Positions 51,381-62,926 of a DNA stretch of 64,000 bases are shown piece after piece (position 1 is the first letter of the stretch; each line of letters opens with the position of its first letter). The notes beneath the pieces were generated by a model. The model saw nothing but the letters and a program-made list of their open reading frames with translations. It was not told where the DNA came from and made no database searches. The stretch is from Trichoplax sp. H2. Its lineage: Eukaryota > Placozoa > Uniplacotomia > Trichoplacea. The stretch lies in NCBI GenBank assembly GCA_003344405.1, contig NOWV01000026.1:186001-250000 (forward strand), read 5' to 3'. The position numbers were made by a program, and so were the translations under genes.

Positions 51381-53375
51381 ATGGCTGAAGAACGATTAAA
51401 AAAGCAATTATTTGATGGAATAAGAAATAACGATCTATATAGTATTCAAAAGGCGTTAAATAATGGAGCTAAGATTGATATGACCTTATCACATTCTGAT
51501 AAGAAAGCTGCAGACTATGCGATTGAGCTGGGCAAGGAAGATGCGGTCATGTTGCTGATTGCAAATGGAGCGAAACCAGACATGAATAAGTATCAACAAA
51601 TGCTGCATTATTTTCTCGATAAGTTGGCTATCAACCGTTTAAAAGACATAAAAGAAGCGTTAACAGCGATTGCGAATTATGTAAAACAGAAAGTCTTTCG
51701 GGTAGTGTTCTATGAATCGTGTCTACAAGATAATTTATTAGATAAACTATTTAACATACTGACTTTATACACTGATTCCTGTGGGGCTGATATTTTCTCT
51801 GTATTGGCGTATGCTACTAAAGATACAGATATTTGCGCATTTATTCGTCCGTTAAAGTATTTTGATAAAATTTTTTTCTATGCTACCTGTAAAGATTTCG
51901 CTAAAGAAATGCGAATTCCGGCAATCTTAGCTATCGTAAACTTGAGCATAGATGAAGAAACCGAGATTAAACTAGTTAATGGTAACATTGTTGAAATATT
52001 AACACTGTTACTGACAGAATCGCATACAGTACCATTTTTTACATCTGTAAGTGAACAAAATGAGAGCATTCTAAGAGCTTTATGTGATTTATCTGTCGGT
52101 GAAATTGCTCTGAAGCATTTTGAAGAGGCCGGTATTGTTAACCTTTTGCTTAATACTCTGCAATCAGAACAAAGTTCTATTAAAGTTAAGGAATCCGCTG
52201 TTAAAATTTTATGGAATTATCTATTTCATGACTCCGTTAAACTGCAAGTACAGCGAACGACTGTTATTAACATCTTGCAACAAGTCGAAGAGAAATTCGC
52301 AGATTATGTTGTTTCAGGTTGTTTGGAGGGAGCTTTATGGTTATTGGGTGCGCCTGTTGATATAGAGCCTTACATTCCGTTGACGATATTGGCTAAAAAC
52401 TTGGAAAGTGGCGCAAGTGATGGTCTAATTAGTCATAGCTCACAATTTCAGATATGGATTAGTTATCATCAAAATGATCTTGCAATAGCAATAAAAATCC
52501 GCTCATATTTGAAATATGCTGGATTCCGAGCATTTATTGATATTGATCGAAATACTAATGTTAAAAATGAATTTAACCTAAAATCCATTGCTAAAAATAT
52601 AGATGAATCCAATATTGTTGTTGTATGTCTCTCACACAAATACAAGCAATCTCCATATTGTCACAGCCAGGCTCATTTTGCCGTTCAGAAAAAGAAGAAA
52701 GTTATTCCAATATTATTACAAGCTAATTATAATTTACATGGGTGGCTTGGTGATCTATTCGGTTCTATACCAATATTGGATTTCAGTGACGGGAATGATA
52801 TCGATAATAACATGAAAAGCTTAAAACAAGAAGTGATTCGGAGTAGCGGCGATCGCGATCAATTGTATAAGAATTACGCAGTCAGTAATAGTTCCAGCTT
52901 AAATAGATGGGACTCTGATAGCTCATTACCCCGTGAATACAGTGAGTCTGTGATCACTAATGATGTTAGTGAACGGTCAACCTTCATGCTGACACCAAGC
53001 TCGTCACTTTCTACAGTCACTGCAGTGGATGACGTCCGGTTGAACTATACAAATAAACTTTCGAAATTAGGATCTGTTTATCCTAATGATCGATCATTTA
53101 GAGTATCATCGGCGACATCTAGTGCCCGTAATTACATAGATTGGAATGTTGAAAATGTAGGTCTTTGGTTAAATTCAATCGGACTAGGCTCGTATCGAGA
53201 AATGTTTAGAAATCAACAAGTATGCGGAAGTTCTCTTGAACAATTATTGCGAATAAGTCTAGATCCTATCCACATCGAATACTTACATAGACTCTTGGAA
53301 AGTAAATTAGGAATAGTAAAATTTGGTGATGTTTTAAAATTTATTACAGAATTGCAAAAGTTATCAAGCCGATGA
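51381..53375 (+). CDS. Intronless ankyrin/armadillo - TIR - SAM protein
   Basis: One uninterrupted 664-residue frame with ATG in a good context (TACCATGG). Residues 1-75 look like two ankyrin repeats (DLYSIQKALNNGAKID, DAVMLLIANGAKPD). Residues about 90-340 are ARM/HEAT-like helices. A TIR domain covers about 356-490 (FQIWISYHQNDLAIAIKIRS, YAGFRAFIDIDR, VVVCLSHKYKQSPYC, KKKVIPILLQANY). A Ser-rich linker follows, and a SAM domain covers about 587-660 (WNVENVGLWLNSIGLGSY). SARM1 has the order ARM-SAM-SAM-TIR, so the order is reversed here. The place of the catalytic Glu of NAD-cleaving TIRs (SARM1 WVHKE; invertebrate TIRs CRxEAE) is Gln 430 (YCHSQAH), so NADase activity is doubtful. Likely role, by inference: TIR/SAM-assembled signalling, perhaps innate immunity. 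The lack of introns contrasts with all neighbours. Confidence 0.9.
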   Translation: MAEERLKKQLFDGIRNNDLYSIQKALNNGAKIDMTLSHSDKKAADYAIELGKEDAVMLLIANGAKPDMNKYQQMLHYFLDKLAINRLKDIKEALTAIANYVKQKVFRVVFYESCLQDNLLDKLFNILTLYTDSCGADIFSVLAYATKDTDICAFIRPLKYFDKIFFYATCKDFAKEMRIPAILAIVNLSIDEETEIKLVNGNIVEILTLLLTESHTVPFFTSVSEQNESILRALCDLSVGEIALKHFEEAGIVNLLLNTLQSEQSSIKVKESAVKILWNYLFHDSVKLQVQRTTVINILQQVEEKFADYVVSGCLEGALWLLGAPVDIEPYIPLTILAKNLESGASDGLISHSSQFQIWISYHQNDLAIAIKIRSYLKYAGFRAFIDIDRNTNVKNEFNLKSIAKNIDESNIVVVCLSHKYKQSPYCHSQAHFAVQKKKKVIPILLQANYNLHGWLGDLFGSIPILDFSDGNDIDNNMKSLKQEVIRSSGDRDQLYKNYAVSNSSSLNRWDSDSSLPREYSESVITNDVSERSTFMLTPSSSLSTVTAVDDVRLNYTNKLSKLGSVYPNDRSFRVSSATSSARNYIDWNVENVGLWLNSIGLGSYREMFRNQQVCGSSLEQLLRISLDPIHIEYLHRLLESKLGIVKFGDVLKFITELQKLSSR

Positions 53376-54079
53376 TTTGCAATAAAACAAGTCCAAGCCG
53401 CCTAATAGCCTAAAATATCTTTAATGAAGATAATAAATTTTTTGCAAGTCTGTTAATTTAAGTTAATCATGATCGCATGTAATATACAATATATCCGTAA
53501 CCAGCAATGCGGTTTAGCTCATTATCTTACTGTATATGCAGTTAAACTATAGAATAGAGATTGGCCAGTTAATCACTTTAATCAATTTTCAATTTATAAT
53601 ACTGCGTACTTAAACATTTGTTTACAGTGAAATTCGCTATCGATATAAAATTGATTTGAAACAGTGGCTTAATTTCTGTTTGCTATTCGAATATAATTGT
53701 TCTTGTGGTCCAGCTAAACTGCCTTATTGCGGTTTTTTATACATTTACATCACTTTTGCGGAAATAATTTCACATTTGCTCAATAGCAACCCTAGCCAGG
53801 AATCCATTCAGTTTCTGGAACAATGTTTTTTGAAGTCATTATCTCTATACTATCCTTTGGGAATATAACCATTATGCAATTAATACAAACTAACGAATCA
53901 AGAGCATTATGTTGCGGATATGTAAGATTAAATAACAATTGTTAATGCTATAAAATAGCATACAAGGGATAGTCGAATTTAATTTATAGGTATTTTAAAA
54001 GCAGTAAGATATTGCAGTCGTAACATGATTTATTAGATTAGATATAGCGCTATAAGTATTTACATTATATTTTATATGT
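53376..54079. other. Intergenic, convergent 3' ends
   Basis: Spacer between the TIR-SAM gene and STX6. A 70-residue Cys/aromatic-rich frame at 53656-53868 has no recognisable homology and no splice support; I do not call it a gene. Confidence 0.45.
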
Positions 54080-57000
54080 CTATTTAAGTACTGAGAATAA
54101 AATTATTAAAATTATTAAAATTATAATTAACACAATAAGGATGCAGGTTTGTTTCTTGTCTACGAAAAAAGAAAGCAAATAAGGATTTTCTGGCAGCTAT
54201 CTAAGTAACTATTAAAAATTTATGTAGTGCTTCATCATGTTCTTACCGCCGGATAATTTTAATACTTTTTCAATTTTAATTAACGATCTATCTAATCGGG
54301 ATTTAGTGTCGGTCATTTCTTGATCAAAGTCCTCCAAAAGACTGTTGTTGATCGAATGTTGAAAAATTTTATGTTAGGAATACGCGTACATTTACAAACG
54401 TACCAAGTTGCTCTCTGTTGAACCTATAAATTGACTTACGCAGCTTGCTCAGTTAGTTCACCATCGATGTGCTGGCCCATCTGCTTCAGGACTCCAACAC
54501 TTTTGCTAATCATTTCAATTTGATCATCTTGTTGTCTAAATAATTGCTGAAGTATTATTGATCATGATCAGAGACTACCTTCCTTTGTTCATCATAAAAT
54601 AATCGTAATTTAAGTGTTATAGAACCTGCTGCTGTTTTTGATTTTCTTCTATGAAATTTTGATTTGATTGCTCAATTTCCTTATCTAGTCGGGTGTATCT
54701 ATCTTGATGCCTACCTTTACTACCGAGCAAAGCCTAACAATATTTCAAGAAGCACTTAAAAATAAATCACTATTGAGAAAGTGAAAATTAACTACGACTC
54801 CACCTCTCTTTCATGTTTTTCCTTTTTGGCTCTTCTAGATGTACTTGTTAACTCTTCCTTTATTTCCTATTCAAAGATAATAAATACAAAAATGAGTGCT
54901 TTAAAATGATTCAAGCTTATTGAAGTTGAGATATGCATATCAGTAATAGCTACAGTATTACATACCTTAATGGTTTTCTTCGTTCGCGAGATAAAGGATT
55001 TCCTTTCGTTTATCTCTAAATCATCTATTCTAAACTTACTTGGATTCGATTCTACTATAGGTACAGTCAGGTTAAGGATAATAGTGTACGTATATATATA
55101 TACAATTCTACAATAGAGATATTACATGCGCTTATCTACGGCTTATTTAACCCTAATGGCATATTCGACTTAAAATCTATTGTCATTTGATTATGAAAAG
55201 TATAAAAGTATGGGATATTAATAGTCTCTTCAAGATCTTCTAAATCCCATTCCATGCTTCTAATATTATTCTTTAATTCATTGGTTGTCCAAGTAAAGTC
55301 TTCTTTGCTGGTATTTCGACCATCCTCTGAAAGTTCACGCCATTTTTTATGCAGAACAGTGGTGTTATTTAAATTCTTTTGTACTTCCCTAGATCACAAC
55401 AGATGTAATACAACAACTAAAAAATGATATTATACATTTATGTTATCATACTGTAGTAAAGGAAAATTTTACATTTACTAGTATTACGATTTACTATAAG
55501 TGCTCGAATTAGCAATAGTACCACAACAACACGTTGTAACGTAAGTTGTGATTTTCGATGGGATACTTTCATAATCTATCACTGATCTTTTCCGATAAAG
55601 CGATTGATTTCTTAATCACTAATACCGTAATTTAAGACTTGTGGTCTATAAATTTACAAGTAGAGATTGCTTGCTCGATACTCTGTTGTTCTACAGGACT
55701 AAACAGTAACTACACGTACTATCAATGTTCATGAGTGATGTATGCTCAGTAATGCTCCCGATTGAGCAGCCCAATGTATATGAATAGTATTATAGTTCGC
55801 TGCGAAATACGGCACAGTAACAGCCCTAAGCAAATACGAAAAACATTTACAAAACCGCTACGGCATAAATAAATTACGTTATTAAATGTATAGGTTACTA
55901 TTGTATAGTACAGCTTACTATAAACCAGACTGCATCACTTTTTACATAGTGTGCAATGAGTAGGGTGTCAGTGTGACTGGTTTCCAGTCTTTCCAAACGG
56001 CATCGATTAATTATTGATCAATATTTTTCTTTCATGAACTGTTATTTCTAGTTATTACATTAGAGAATACTTTATAATCAACCAGGTAACATCACCATCT
56101 TAGGTCAGGCCGTCACAATTTATTATATGCTGTATATTGTATTACATACTGTACTTTCATATGTAAGAAAAGCTTTAAATTTTAAACCTCCAGCTACGTG
56201 CATGTCTGGCAACTATAATCGTAAGCAATCCAATCGATCGATTATTGTATAGTAGATCATGCTTAAACTTCATGTAAATAGGTCTACAGCCTTCGTTTAC
56301 ATTCGTAAAACGCAATCTACAGTACGTTCTATACACGCAGCAGCTATAGCCTACAGTATAACTTAGCACTAATAAATGCCTACTCCTTCGTGAAATTCGA
56401 GTTGCAATATGTAGTGTATTATACTGTATGTAAGAGTACTGTACATTATATCATGCAATTACTATCAAGTATTCTTTCAAAGAAACGATACTAAAAATCT
56501 CCATTTTCTTATTTTTGAAAGTGTTAAATCAATCTCTGCTATACCGTACAGTACAGTAATTATTTAATTACTGAACCCATAAATGTACTCAGTTTACTGT
56601 ACCGTACGGTACCACGTCTAGTATTGTACAATACACCTCTAGGTAGTAACTAGCACACTGTATTATTAAGTACTGTACACTGTAATGAATCTAACAACAG
56701 GAGTACAGAACTAAAAAAATGAATTTGCCAAATCTCAAGTCACTGTTGCTATAACTTAATTTACATGTACGCCTAAAATTGATTAGGTATGTTATCTTCA
56801 CTTACTGTACGAGTTAACATATTTTCGTAGATAGTAGATAGTATACTCGTGTGTCTGGTAAATCTACAATAGTAATCCATGCTACTGTACATGTACAGTA
56901 GTGTACTGTATTTTGAAAAGGATTGCATTCGATTTACTGTACTGTACTGTACTGTACTTTGTGAAATGATGAGAAGTTACTGCATTTGCGATGCTAGCCA

Positions 57001-57552
57001 TCAGTGATGGTTTGATATAGGCTAATAACGGTATATCTTAAGGCAGTATCTATGACTGTGATAGGTGAAGGAAGCTGTTACTAGCAGTCTTAACTTCCGG
57101 TAGAATATGATAGTTTTAATATTCATGTATAATAGTTATATAATCATTATGAATTAGATGGAGCAATAAAAGCTAAAAGCTATTGCTGCAGTATACGTAC
57201 TATATAGTGGCAGCAATGGACATGATAACCGTACTGAATTTATGATAGAGTATATCGTACAGTATAAAGGAAATTCGCTGCTAGTATCAAGTAATGCTAT
57301 TAAGCAATTTATATGGTATTTTAACATCAATACCGACATCTTCAGTAGCTAAAATGGTCTACGAAACCCAATATTAGAAATCATTAAAGAGTATAATTAT
57401 ACTTACAGTATTTTACGATCGAAAGGTAAAATCTAATTTCAACTTAATACTGACAAATCTCGAGCATTCTTAAAGATGATAGTACATTCATGCTCACATA
57501 CTTCGAATTCTACTTACGTTTTAACGACGAAAAACGGATCTTCTATCGACAT
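54080..57552 (-). CDS. STX6: Syntaxin-6 (Qc-SNARE of endosome and trans-Golgi)
   Basis: Eight exons on the minus strand: 57552-57518, 55388-55219, 55060-54966, 54866-54804, 54733-54626, 54546-54440, 54341-54247, 54159-54080; 250 residues (human 255). The start MSIEDPFFVVK in a 35-bp exon matches human MSMEDPFFVVK and fixes the 5' end 2.1 kb upstream. The N-terminal helical bundle has WTTNELKNNIRSMEWDLEDL. The SNARE region begins near residue 158 (QDDQIEMISKSVGVLKQMGQ), includes the zero-layer Gln in ELTEQAALLEDF, and ends at KVLKLSGG. A C-terminal membrane anchor follows (CILIVLIIILIILIILFSVL) with one final Lys. Role: membrane fusion in endosome-to-TGN traffic. The intron 55218-55061 has no GT-AG solution but joins perfectly as a U12-type AT-AC intron, restoring EETITIVESNPSKF (human DETISIVEANPRKF). 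Confidence 0.96.
55061..55218 (-). other. U12-type (minor spliceosome) AT-AC intron of STX6
   Basis: On the minus strand the intron begins ATATCCCATA at 55218 and ends CTGTAC at 55061. Plus-strand 55071-55078 is the reverse complement of TCCTTAAC, the U12 branch-point consensus, with 11 bases between the branch A and the intron end. Splicing here gives the conserved protein sequence; no GT or GC donor exists nearby in the right phase. Confidence 0.88.
56410..56960. repeat. TAC(A/T)G pentanucleotide repeats inside STX6 intron 1
   Basis: Runs such as GTACTGTACAT, CCGTACAGTACAGTA and TGTACTGTACTGTACTGTAC at 56430-56960, intermixed with AT-rich sequence. No exon recognised in this part of the intron. 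Confidence 0.75.
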
Positions 57553-57769
57553 AATGCTGCCAAGTTGAATGATTTATTATTTAATAATAATTATAATAAT
57601 TGATATACAGTACTACTACACTATTAGCGTAACTAATGGATAGAATTTATTTTACTTTATTTAACCGTAATGTAAAACTGCAAACACTCTGTGATCATAT
57701 ACTGCAGGGACTACTGTTATAACTATAGGTAAGTACTGATCTAAAGGCGAAATCAGACTCACTAACAAA

Positions 57770-58680
57770 ACATACAGTATACAGTACTACAAGTTAAATT
57801 ATAAAAATTATACACGCTTCCATTGTAGTAGTACTGTACAGTACAGAGTACAGTATACACAGTGAGTCAGTCGCATATGTTATCGATATATCACTTTTCG
57901 GCTGCCATCTGCACGAAACATTAACAGCAACAGTATTTCCAATATCAATGCAGTCGTACTGGAGTGTGCTGTACTGTACAGTATAATGTACTGTACTGTA
58001 CAGTACTGTACGCTTATTTACAGTACACAGTACGTACTGTACAGTACAGCCAAAGTACAGTACAGTACAGTACAGTAAAACGAGAAAGAGAAAGGGGATC
58101 TTCTCCAAGTATTGTAAGGTCGTGTGTAAAAACTTTGCCAACTACTGTACGGTACGAATCACAGGTTCTCTGTACACTACAGTAGTACAGTACAGTATGA
58201 TGTCATACCTAATCACATCCAGTACTGTACATGCGCAATGAGTCACTAGATTCTACAGTACATTCTACTGTAATGTACACTCACACAGTGCACGGTATGA
58301 CAGCAGTTCTTGGTCTGATTAGCAGAGCTATCGTTATTATGACTTCTCTGATTAATTATATAATTGCTGTAATGAGACTAATGTTGTAGACATAAGATTA
58401 GGTAACGTAGTCGATAAAATTAGCCTTATTTTAGATTTTACCAATCTGTAAGTTATAGCTATACGCTCTAGGGAGCAAAATTACTTCCTGTAATATTGGA
58501 CGTTTTGCTTATACTGTACTGTACTGTAAATCTGATACAGTACTGTACAGTACAGTGTACAGTACAGTATAATACTGTACAGTACTGTACTGTACACTGT
58601 AGTGTACTGTGCAGTGTGCAGTAGTGATTAAGTTACACAAGATTGTAAAAGCTATAAGCTATTTCGGAATACTGTACAGT
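57770..58680. repeat. Dense TAC(A/T)G pentanucleotide repeat field
   Basis: The largest array on the right side of the window: 57770-57860, 57965-58080, 58145-58290 and 58515-58620, with frequent switches between TACAG and TACTG. It fills the spacer between the divergent STX6 and ZZZ3 genes (57553-58968). Long frames here (up to 115 residues) are artefacts of the repeat. Confidence 0.8.
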
Positions 58681-58968
58681 ATTACTGTAGGTTGCAATGA
58701 CAACTGGAAAGAAAACCTGATTTCCATCTCTGTTCATCAAAATAAAGTAGAGGTGTAGCAACGAATCACTTTCACTACCAATCATTTGCTAAAGGTAATC
58801 AATGATACTTCCAATAACATGCATGATACGTATAATTAATTAATTGGAAATTGTACTGAATTGGATATGTTAAATAAATTAAATTTACTTGAAGACATGC
58901 GAAGAGAATATCATACCTATACGTAATTTTGAGCTAAAATTACAAGCAGTGGTGCAGCAGTGGTAGGT

Positions 58969-61900
58969 ATGATTGCACAAAGAGGAGATCGGTTTTGTCC
59001 AGATAAAAGTATAGACCATAAATTAAACAAACTTGGTGACACTGATTCAAGCATGATTGCAAACAATTCATCTCATGATAATCTCCCAGCTTCAACAAGT
59101 GGTAACTCACTTGCAGATGATATACGAGTATACAATACTAAAGGGCAAGAATTAGAATTAGCGTATCTTGAATCTCAGGATGATGATGGCAGTAACGATA
59201 ACGATGATGGACTGATTATTGATGTTGGAGGTGCTGAAGATGAGAAATTTCATTTAGACAATGAAAATCAAACGAAATCAATACAGAATTATGATCATGG
59301 AAGTGATGTTGGGATTAAACGGGACTATGAACAACTTCTCGGGAATTGTAATGAGTGTTCGTTATCTTTACTGGGAGCATGTTACGATAAGATGGAAGAA
59401 AAAGACAAGCACTATGACGTTGACATTGAAGGCCGATTCTTTTATGAATCTGATCACTTAGCGTTGAAAAATAACGAAGAGTAAGTAGAAATGCGAACAG
59501 AAAACGATCATGCGCCAGTGATGATTTAGACGAAAGGTGTCTTTTGTTATTATGCTATATAGATTATACTTAGTTGCTGTAACAATAATATTGTACATAC
59601 GCGTAATTACAAAGTGATCGAACATCTCCATACGGAATTTCTAGAAATTGATAATACGATACACGGTTGAAAACTAGCACTATAATTTGTAATGATCAAC
59701 AGTTTAAAATTACATGTGTTAACAATAGATAATTACTGGAATTTTTAACCAGCACCTCAAGACAGTTGCATTTATGAAACGTGCTATACGAATTATATGC
59801 ATGCTTCTTAGGTATTGCCCTAAGCCGTTAAATCTTATTTTGAACGTATGAATGTTATGAATCTGGATATTATTACGTATTCTTAGTATCAGTTAAAAAT
59901 TCGTACATATTTTCGTATCTTTTCTAGCTACCAATTATTACTTCGTACACTTGCTATTTTAGAATCTCAAAGGGCGCAGGCATGTCAGGTAAATGATGTA
60001 GCATTGAATATATCGGATGATACTGTTATATTGAGCTACGCTATATTGTTATTGTAATACATTGAATTATAATTATAAATATAATATGATCATTTCATAT
60101 TCAGTAAGCATATAAATATTCTGTCCCGTAATTTTTCTTCACGACTGTGTGCTCAAGAGTACTTGCTTACAATTATATAATACGGTAATGTTGATTTACT
60201 TTGAGAAAATTATCTTGAAAGTGCATACAGCGTAATGTAAGATGACATTAGTGATGCCACTCGAGTTGTTTTAGGTATTCTTTAAGTATCCTACAAGGAT
60301 AAATTGTTACTGAAACCCATTCGGTAATTATATATATATTCAGCTTATCTTACGTAAGAATAGGTAGGCTAAGTCAGAGACTACCCATAAAGTATAAAGC
60401 TTACTTTTATCAAGTAGTCTCGGTTAAGTTGGCTATATTCATAGTTTATTACCTGTGAATGACTGATTACAGCATTTTAAGCTGCGACTGATACTGTCCT
60501 ATAAAGTAATTAAGATTGAATCAAAATTAAAGTGTTTATTATTGATTTAATAGGATATTTGCGAATTAATTAAAATTAGAAAAGATGCTCTCAATGATCC
60601 CGTTGCGTTCGTGAAGAAATTACAAATGGATGTAAGTGTATTATATATGTATTGTTCATTGCACTCTGTTTGCTGTGTTATAATAAAAATTAATGACACC
60701 GAAAATGTATGCTGATAAGCTATTGGGATCTAGCTGACAGCATTACAATTTCGTGGTGATAAGAAGTTGTTATCGTTCTTCTTATATATTTTTGTCGCTT
60801 AAATTAACTATTTGAGTAGAAAGACCTTGGTATGCCGCGGTTGCAAGCTGTATTGCAAATTCCTACTATTAAGTGGGACGAATATACGAAGGCTTTATCG
60901 ACTCTAAGTCAAAGCGAGAACGATAGATTACTTAAGCGCCATTCAGCTCGATCCACACCGCTAAAAGGTAAAGGTTCTTGTATAGTATCTAACCGCTAAT
61001 TTACTAAATTGATAAAAGAATACATAGCACTCTATCCCTAATTTAATTGTAATAACTTTTATATAATTAATTTAAAATCCCTGAATACAATATTTCATAT
61101 TGAAGAGTGATATGATGCAATTTTAATCCCCATCTATTTATCTTATTTGATGAATCTAGATCACAATCTGCAACCGTTGATCGATGCTAGTCAACCAGAG
61201 TTGTCTTCGAATGCCTATAAAGAGTGTGTGAATATTCTGAATAAGAACAATTAGTAGCTTTATGTCATGCTTAAATTGTTTATAATATTAGGTTGTCATC
61301 TTCTGATTCGTCGCTTCTCCCGAGATATATGGTATTTATAATTGTGATATTTGTGTTGATGAATATCGGTATCTGAGAAGTAACAGAGATTTAGATAATT
61401 TTACAATTGTTTGCATCTATTATGCAGTATCCTATAGCTGGTGCGATCGTGAGGGGGCGAATTTATGATGAAACGAAACCCTCTTCTTTTAATCAGTTAT
61501 GGTCTCCAGAGGAACAAGTTAGTATTTAATGCTTTCCATTATCTGATTTATGTCAACTAAATTAAAAAAGTGTGATGGTCTGATTTATCGTATATATAGT
61601 ATGTGATGGTAATGATTTCTTTAGTTAAGACTAGAGAAACTTCTTGAAGTATTTCCAAGTGAAGAAATTGAATCTAGACGATGGGAAAAAATTGCAAATG
61701 CTCTCGGAAATAGAACACCAAAACAGGTTGGTATATATCGGATCGATGCTAAAGATATACAAGTGCTCCACTATCTTAGGCCTACATCAATAATTAGGAT
61801 ATGATTATATGAACGTATTTCTTTGTCATGACCTGTATTAACTAGTAGTTGCAGATATGTTGCCTTTTTCGTAAAATCTACATTCATATTATCAAAAGGA

Positions 61901-62926
61901 TTATGATCAAGATGAATTGTGTAAGTTAAAATGGTGTTTTTTAAAATGACGGAAAATAGGTTGCAAGTCGAGTTCAAAAATACTTTATTAGATTAGCTAA
62001 GCTTGGCTTACCCATACCTGGGCGAGTACCGAATATGCCATTTTATAAGAAGGTAAATTTGTGACTAAAGTTATATCCTATGAATTTATTAGCCTATTAC
62101 TTGCGCTACTGACTAAGCCTGACACTTGGAATGTCGTAGGGGACAAAAAAATTAACCGATAATCCGGCTAATTACCAACCTTTCTGTCGACCATCTGTTT
62201 ATATGGCGGAAAATGATAAAGACATTAGTTGCAGCGCAGATTCTAAGCGTTCATTATCCACAAGTGAAACTGTATCTGTTAGTTGATACTTAGTTTTTGT
62301 ATTATGTAATAGCTAATCTCGTGCTGTATGCATTTAACAACGTCTACTAATTCTTAGGATGATGAAGAAATCGACTTTACCCTGAAAAATAGTGACGAGT
62401 ACAAACAATTAATCAGGTTAAAGAAAATTAAGAAGATGCAAACTACTGTTAGAAAAGTACAACATCATGGATATCAGGTAATTCTATACATTATTCGTAC
62501 ACCATTGCAATGTGGGTGTTAACGAAGCTGCGATTTGATCACTAGAAGAATTTAATGATATTGTTTCTAGTGTGATCGCTGTGGGATGGAGCCCATTTTA
62601 GGACCTAGGTTTCACTGTAAAGATTGTCCAGCTGACGATTCCGTTGACTTTTGTAAAGACTGTGTTATTAGGTATAAAATTTCTCTTCAGATTATCTTTG
62701 CATTAATTAATTTACTTATTCGATGATTTTCGTACTTCAAACATTATTTAGTCCTATGGAAATCAGATTGCATAAACTAAATCATGAATTGCAAGTGTTC
62801 AATCGCCCGTTCTATGTTGACGACGATTATATTGGATATACTGGAGGAAGTGGACATGTTGAACAATCAACCGGATACACTACAGGCTATAGTTACTTAG
62901 ATCCAAATTATATACCAAATGATTAG
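58969..62926 (+). CDS. ZZZ3: ZZ-type zinc finger protein 3 (ATAC complex subunit)
   Basis: Twelve exons in phase: 58969-59480, 59928-59988, 60554-60631, 60820-60967, 61160-61227, 61428-61517, 61625-61726, 61960-62052, 62140-62271, 62358-62477, 62571-62671, 62752-62926; about 559 residues from the ATG at 58969 (human 903, mostly because of a longer N-terminus). An acidic low-complexity N-terminus precedes [17 protein letters not shown] (human YRQLLQTLASLEKQRVQ). The Myb/SANT domain is LWSPEEQ...[18 protein letters not shown]...[18 protein letters not shown]. Then come [10 protein letters not shown] and the ZZ finger (CDRCGMEP...FHCKDCPAD...DFCKDCV...HKLNHELQ), with Cys and His ligands in place. 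It ends [11 protein letters not shown], like human NYLDPNYFPANR. Role: subunit of the ATAC histone acetyltransferase complex; in human the ZZ finger reads the histone H3 tail. An upstream 5' exon cannot be excluded. Confidence 0.93.

Noticed and set aside
53656-53868. 70-residue Cys/aromatic-rich frame after the TIR-SAM gene
   Set aside because: No homology that I recognise, no splice sites, and no in-frame link to the gene upstream.
54966-55388. A frameshift or sequencing error in STX6 between the N-terminal exons
   Set aside because: An AT-AC intron with a consensus U12 branch point explains the junction exactly and restores the conserved protein.
57794-58185. Frames of 115 and 73 residues on opposite strands
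   Set aside because: Same repeat artefact as at 2-4 kb.
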